Source: Nipponacmea schrenckii (lineage: Eukaryota > Mollusca > Gastropoda > Lottiidae). Taken from it: a stretch of 64,000 nucleotides of DNA. Shown piece after piece: positions 59,101 through 64,000 of the stretch (the stretch's first letter is position 1; each line of letters starts with the position of its first letter). A program made the position numbers and the translations under genes. The notes below the pieces were generated by a model. The model saw only the letters and a list, made by a program, of their open reading frames with translations. It did not search any database and was not told where the DNA came from. The stretch spans positions 1,984,001 through 2,048,000 of the forward strand of contig JAUJPP010000007.1 in the NCBI GenBank assembly GCA_030562195.1, in the 5' to 3' direction.

Positions 59101-62100
59101 ATGGAATTGTGGAGCTGGGTGGACTGGAATAATGAGTTAAGATGACTTATTCAAGGTCATCGAACTTTAACAGCATCAAGTTTATGTAAAATCAGATAAG
59201 CTATCAGGACAAAGAACAGAAATCCTGCTGATTTCTATCATGAATCAGAGTAGATATTTCACTCTTTTAATGTTTACCTTTGACTTGGGTGGTTTTTTAA
59301 TTATGTAAACATAATTTTTTCTTAAAATAAAAATTGATTGGAAATTACCTTATTCCCATGTTCTTTTTTCATTGTTTCTAATTGTTGAGTTAAAGTTTCT
59401 ACTTCATTTAGAGCTTTCATTAGTCTATCATCAGACATGGCACTAGACAATAAAACAGCACTCTGTCTCTTCATAGCTTCACTTTGTGCATACATCTATA
59501 TTATACCAAAAAGAAACACTGAAAATCTGTTGATATTCTCTCAAAAATTTTTTTTCAGACAATTGTTGTTAATTTACCACATATTTTAATTACAAAAAAA
59601 AATTAAAGGAATTTAAATTACACGATTTTTTCACCACTAGCCTCATAATCTTTGGAGAAAGTGTCACTTAAAATCATGTATTTATAAAGTAAATTTTGTA
59701 AAAACTTATCCTGAAGGAATCACAATTACCTCTGTAGCAAAAGATTCTGCTGTATTCTGACAAACTGTAGCCCTTTCATATTCTTTCTTTAAATTTTCAT
59801 ATTCTTCATATGCTGCTTCAGATACTGTAATAGTCAGGTAATCACATTTGCTTAGTATCTATTAAATTAATTGAAATAGGACAGGAAAAAAAGATACAAA
59901 GTTCATCAATTATGCAGATTGCTAGATTTCATATATAGGGATTAAAATTATTTCAGTACATGATCTTGTAGCATACAGAAGTGCATGAAAAAAATATATT
60001 TACTGTAGACAATGTTTGCTCACCTGAAGTCACTTGTTTTAGTGAATCTTTATATCTAGCTACAGCTATTTTAGATTGTTCTAGTTCCTTTGTTAATATG
60101 TCATTCTGAAATGCAATAACATGATAAATATTCATGTCATATATGTTGCAGCTCCATTATCTAACCCATACATACCTTTATCTGACCTACATTATATAAT
60201 ATAGAAGTTTCATTCTAACTTCCATAGTACTAACCTTTTTAAATAAACTAGAATATTTATCTTGTAATATTGCAAAATCTTCATTTTGTTGTTTTAATCC
60301 AGCAGACAATGTTGCCTTTTCTTCTTCTAACTCTGTCAATTAGATAATATAACATTATAAACATCTGAGAGATATTAGCCCATCTAACACTACTAAAATC
60401 ATGACCAATAGAATTTTTGTGTTTTATTTTTAACTAGCTCAGCAAATACACAGTGAAAACTTGTGGAAATGAAATAAATTGAGTTTCAGTGCTCTACTTT
60501 TTCTTCAAAAAAAAGTGAAAGAAGATAAATCATTAATATAGATTTTTAAATAAATTGTTCTTATAAACTAGACATCTTTCCTAAGAGTTGCAGACAGTAT
60601 AAATCAAACTATAGCTTAAGCTTTAAGTTGAAAAAATACCTGTTATTTTCTTATTTAGAGTTTCTAGATAGGGTTCAAATGTATCAGCTTCATTTTCAAC
60701 AGGTACCTCCCCATCATGAATATCTAAAAATGCTTGACTCTGTCGTTTTAAAACTCTATTTTCTTTCGTGATCTGGAAGTGAAATTTCATTCTTTAATGT
60801 TAGAGACTATTTAAGTTAACACTTCTTTCTTCTGTCCTAGGACTATGTTTTTAGTAAAATATTTTCAGCATTACAACTGCAAAAGCCAGGATTTTACTCA
60901 AAAAATACATTGAAAACAGACAAGACAATGCATGACAAGAAATTGTTATCATCATTTGATCTTTAAACCTTAAAGATATTCAAATATCATAAAAATTTAT
61001 ACGTTTATTTTTAATGTTTCTGTGTCCTTAGGGCATATGATAAAATGAACAATGAAGTTGCAATATCATCCTAGTACATTAGTCTCTATATGATATCATA
61101 TATACTTTCCTTGTGTAATTATAATCCACAAGGAAAAATCATCGGTCGACATTTTATGAATATAAAAGTTACTTGACTCACACTGACAATAAATAACAAT
61201 ACATGTCAAATTGTTTGTCAACAATAGTTTATTAAAGGAGCATCAAAATATTTAGTAACTTTAAGTGCAGTAGCTTTGTGTGTTGTAATGCTTAAAATCT
61301 TATAACCCTTATGACAAGTTATGAGATTCTAAGCATTACAACACACAGAGCTACTGACAAGGTGCATTAGTAACAAAAATAAACTAAGACATATTATATA
61401 AATTACCTTGGAAGCATATTTCTCTGCTTCATGTCTACACTCCAATTCAATTTCATATTTCTCTTTTAATGTAGAATATTCAGCATACACTGGTTCTAAC
61501 ACTACAAAAAAATGAAATTGAAATGAATGAAGTTTTATGTCCACTAACACAAATGAAATCAAAAAGTAATGGTGTATTCTTTAACAATTTCTACTGATAA
61601 TTACTCTTTTGTTTCAAGAAGAAAAACTTCCTACATGAGCTACAATTTAATGTCATACATTGATAGTAGGCTACTGTGATGGTTCTTACATTTTCTGATA
61701 TGTAATAATTGTTTTTCTCTTTCATCTAGTCTTTTTACAATGGCATCATACTGAAATAATCAATTGAATATATACATACATGTACAATATTCACTTTAAC
61801 ATGGCAAATTTTTTCAATAAATTAACTATATAAGACCATGGTCTATATTTAGTCAAGGGACAAACATAAGGAACACTTCACCTTGGTTTTGCATTGTCAA
61901 ATAACAGGAAGTAATTCGTGTCAGTGATTTTCATAATGTGTTCTATAATCAGAATACAAGTAAATAGCTTTGAGTCTAGGAGGAAGTTAAAAACAGACCA
62001 AATTATAGGCCTAATTCAGATTTTAAAACATATTCATAAGAACATTTGCCAACTCATTTTATATAAGAAAAGTATTTATCATTTATTAAAAAATAATTCT

Positions 62101-62886
62101 TAAAGCCTATCAATTGATAAGTATATATTCCAATGTGGATGGTTTTAAAACTTCATTTTAACTTTTTTTTACCGGTATGCAAGAAGAAGAACACAAAATA
62201 TTTATATTCTAAGGAAATGTTGAAACAAGCAAATTTCCCTTACCTTATTTTTATTTTCATTGAATTTCTTGATCACATCTTCATACTTGTCCACAACTAA
62301 AAAAACAGAACTTATTACCTTGTTAAATCTAAATTTTATAAGTTTGTGTTACTCTGTGGCTTATTTAGGGGTGGTCCCCCTACACCCTCAGCTGTGCAAG
62401 GTCACTGTGCACTTTGTAATGGAGATAGAGACACCTCTAATTTTATAAGTTTGTGTAACTTTATAAATATTTTGTAAAACTTAGAAACATTTATGATTTA
62501 GTATAAAATTATTAAACCTTTCACTTTATATGTTTGTGTAACTTTATGAGTGATTCATTATAACTTTTTTTTAAAAATGTTTCAAATAGAAGTTTTGTAC
62601 ACATATCATAAATCTTTTCCACTATAAATCTGTATAACTTTTATCAACTGTATTCTGGGTTGAGTCGATATATTAAACGATAGCATTTTTATACTGGAAA
62701 ATTAAATATTACTTTCTCTAAAATTAAATAGGGGTATTGGAAACAAATGAAAAGGGGCGTTACAACGAAGAATTTAAAATTAAAAAAAAGCAAACCTTTG
62801 AAACAATGCGACGATAAAGCTTTTAATGTCTCCTCTTGTTTAAAATATTTTACTTTCCACTCGTCACTGTTGTCGTTCGTGGACAT
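56192..62886 (-). CDS. SHTN1: Shootin-1 (SHTN1), coiled-coil cytoskeletal protein
   Basis: Complete gene, 15 exons, 493 residues. Exons in transcript order: 62886-62796, 62296-62244, 61750-61690, 61501-61407, 60772-60640, 60332-60235, 60105-60024, 59824-59730, 59495-59349, 59001-58827, 58103-58010, 57405-57356, 56989-56874, 56560-56507 and 56329-56192. All phases join. Residues 10-356 are charged coiled coil, with blocks matching vertebrate shootin-1: KKITELEEEKATL, NTAESFATEMYAQSEAMKRQ, LMKALNEVETLTQQLE. Then comes an eight-proline run (357-364) before LPPISV, a basic stretch (SRSQSKRTKERNKK), NEMMSRIKQGNQALRPV and a short tail. Vertebrate shootin-1 links actin flow to adhesion in growing axons; the molluscan role is inferred. 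The ATG at 62886 is preferred over an open in-frame ATG at 62997 by similarity and context. Two of its introns contain splice-junction minisatellites. Confidence 0.94.
57460..57910 (-). repeat. 53-bp minisatellite copying the SHTN1 exon 11 end and donor
   Basis: Nine copies, period 53 bp (units at 57462, 57515, 57568, 57621 and onward). On the transcribed strand each reads CCACCAATATCAGTGATGAA then AGGTAAAAGTAAATC. Exon 11 ends CCACCAATATCAGTAATAAA then AATAAAGG and GTAAGTC. The unit therefore duplicates the last coding bases of exon 11, its 5' splice site and a few intron bases. It lies in intron 11 just upstream of the small exon 12. Confidence 0.92.
58170..58873 (-). repeat. 64-bp minisatellite copying the SHTN1 exon 10 end and donor
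   Basis: About ten to eleven units, period 62-66 bp (58442, 58507, 58570, 58632, 58698, 58763, 58827). The unit at 58827-58873 is the real 3' end of exon 10. On the transcribed strand units read ATGAAAAACAGTATAAA then CACTAGAATCTCAATGTAAG, matching exon 10's last 47 bases plus its GTAAGT donor. Units nearest the exon are best conserved; those towards exon 11 are decayed. Confidence 0.92.
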
Positions 62887-64000
62887 GTTACAGCTTACAG
62901 AAAAACTATTAGCATTATCTTCAGCAATAATGAAACTTAATATAGTAAAAAAGAAACCAAGTAAGGAAGTCCGACTTGGTGACCTTTGACATGTCATATA
63001 TTAAACCAATAAACAATTTCAAGTTAAAGTCCATGGTATCCAGTCCCTCAAAAATGACATGAAATTCAATGAGCTTTGCCCGAAAACTTCTATCGTATCA
63101 TATTAAGACGATTATAGGGGCAGTAAACAAAATTTTCATTGTCAAGAATGGTAAATTACACCTGTAAGATATGCTATTTGCGTCAATGTATTCACTGGTT
63201 TGTCTAAAAAAAAATGGAGAATACTAATTCTTTATTAACGTGTTTGATTTAATTTGTTTGATTTAATTTGTTTAGCTTTAATAATGGCTAAATAATGACA
63301 TCTCAACAATTACGCATTTATTTTGTTTAAATGCGTACAGTAGTTTTTCTTACACATGACAAAAAACAATAACGAACGTTAAAAGTGTAAGAAATCTTTT
63401 AATGGATACTGCGTCTAAGCATGCACATAAAATTTTAGTTCTCAAGAATAGTCAATATGAGTATATATCATCAGTGAACTAACTTGGTATCAAAAATTAA
63501 CAGAATCCCTTAAAATCTGGAAATCTCACAAACTAAGTTATCATTGAAAAACGCTTTAATCTATTTATTTAGCGTTTTTCAGTAATGAAATGCATCTTTA
63601 TGGATAATTACTAAGATATTTAGATATTTTTATGACAGCAGGTATATTTACTGATTTATATTTAATGTTATTTATGACAGCAGGTATATTTACTGATTTA
63701 TACATGCTTTTATTGGACAAGTTTTTAATCTAATGTTCATTCCAAAACGCAATGTTACTTGAAGTTATTTTTTTAACACAGTTTTTATCGTTCAAAAATT
63801 AACAATTGAATATCTTAAGAGTAAACTTTCGGATACGTTCAGGGACACATTTGACTAGGCTTTAGTGTAAAGTTTTCATAAATTAAATGAACAAATTTTC
63901 GACCTCCAAGATACCAAACACGGTGACCCTTTCAGACTTGTATTTGTTTGTTCAACTCGATCTTTAAACCTAAAGTAATCTAGAATGTGTATGTTTAGAC
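62887..64000. other. Upstream region of SHTN1
   Basis: About 1.1 kb 5' of SHTN1. It contains the open frame extending upstream of the chosen start (to 62997), a hairpin (TCATTGAAAAACGCT at 63541 against AGCGTTTTTCAGTAATGA at 63571) and a 30-bp segment repeated with 42-bp spacing (63631 and 63673). No TATA-type promoter or second gene can be defended. Confidence 0.55.
63631..63702. repeat. Two-copy tandem repeat, 42-bp period
   Basis: TATGACAGCAGGTATATTTA plus CTGATTTATA occurs at 63631-63660 and again identically at 63673-63702. Confidence 0.9.

Noticed and set aside
62887..62997. N-terminal extension of SHTN1 from an upstream ATG
   Set aside because: The open frame is possible, but the extension is hydrophobic and unlike shootin; the ATG at 62886 has A at -3 and matches the family's start.

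Overview
The window looks like nuclear DNA of a lophotrochozoan animal, most likely a mollusc (inference). It is AT-rich, its genes are split by GT-AG introns, and non-LTR retrotransposons, a Penelope-like element, a piggyBac-like element, TTAA-flanked MITEs and minisatellites are abundant. No prokaryotic or organellar features were seen.

Four protein-coding genes can be supported. (1) The last four exons of PYROXD2 (+, 1019-5798); the rest lies upstream of the window. (2) A complete two-exon class A neuropeptide GPCR (+, 11405-46017) most like ecdysis-triggering-hormone receptors (ETHR/TRHR group). One 33.5-kb intron splits it at the conserved Cys of TM3. (3) Complete ENO4, the divergent enolase, with 13 exons (+, 47985-54931). 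(4) Complete shootin-1 (SHTN1), with 15 exons on the minus strand (62886-56192). ENO4 and SHTN1 converge tail to tail about 1.3 kb apart; I recall the same neighbours on human chromosome 10q25.3, and PYROXD2 is also on 10q. This would be deep microsynteny.

The giant GPCR intron is a transposon landfill. In order it holds a foldback repeat, a TTAA MITE, an element with G-rich subterminal repeats beside an L2/CR1-like LINE fragment, an 83-bp minisatellite, two weakly related minus-strand ORFs, a ~160-bp repeat array, a 2.2-kb inverted-repeat structure and a Penelope fragment. These are followed by a LINE interrupted by a piggyBac-like element that is itself interrupted by another TIR element, then a second copy of the 160-bp family, an RNase H-bearing LINE with an internal duplication, and a 5'-truncated LINE with a target-site duplication.

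The most unusual signal is in the two right-hand genes. Three introns carry minisatellites whose repeat unit is a copy of the adjoining splice junction: exon end plus 5' splice site in SHTN1 introns 10 and 11, and the 3' splice-site tract in ENO4 intron 8. They look like locally amplified splice sites and could be tested for recursive or alternative splicing.
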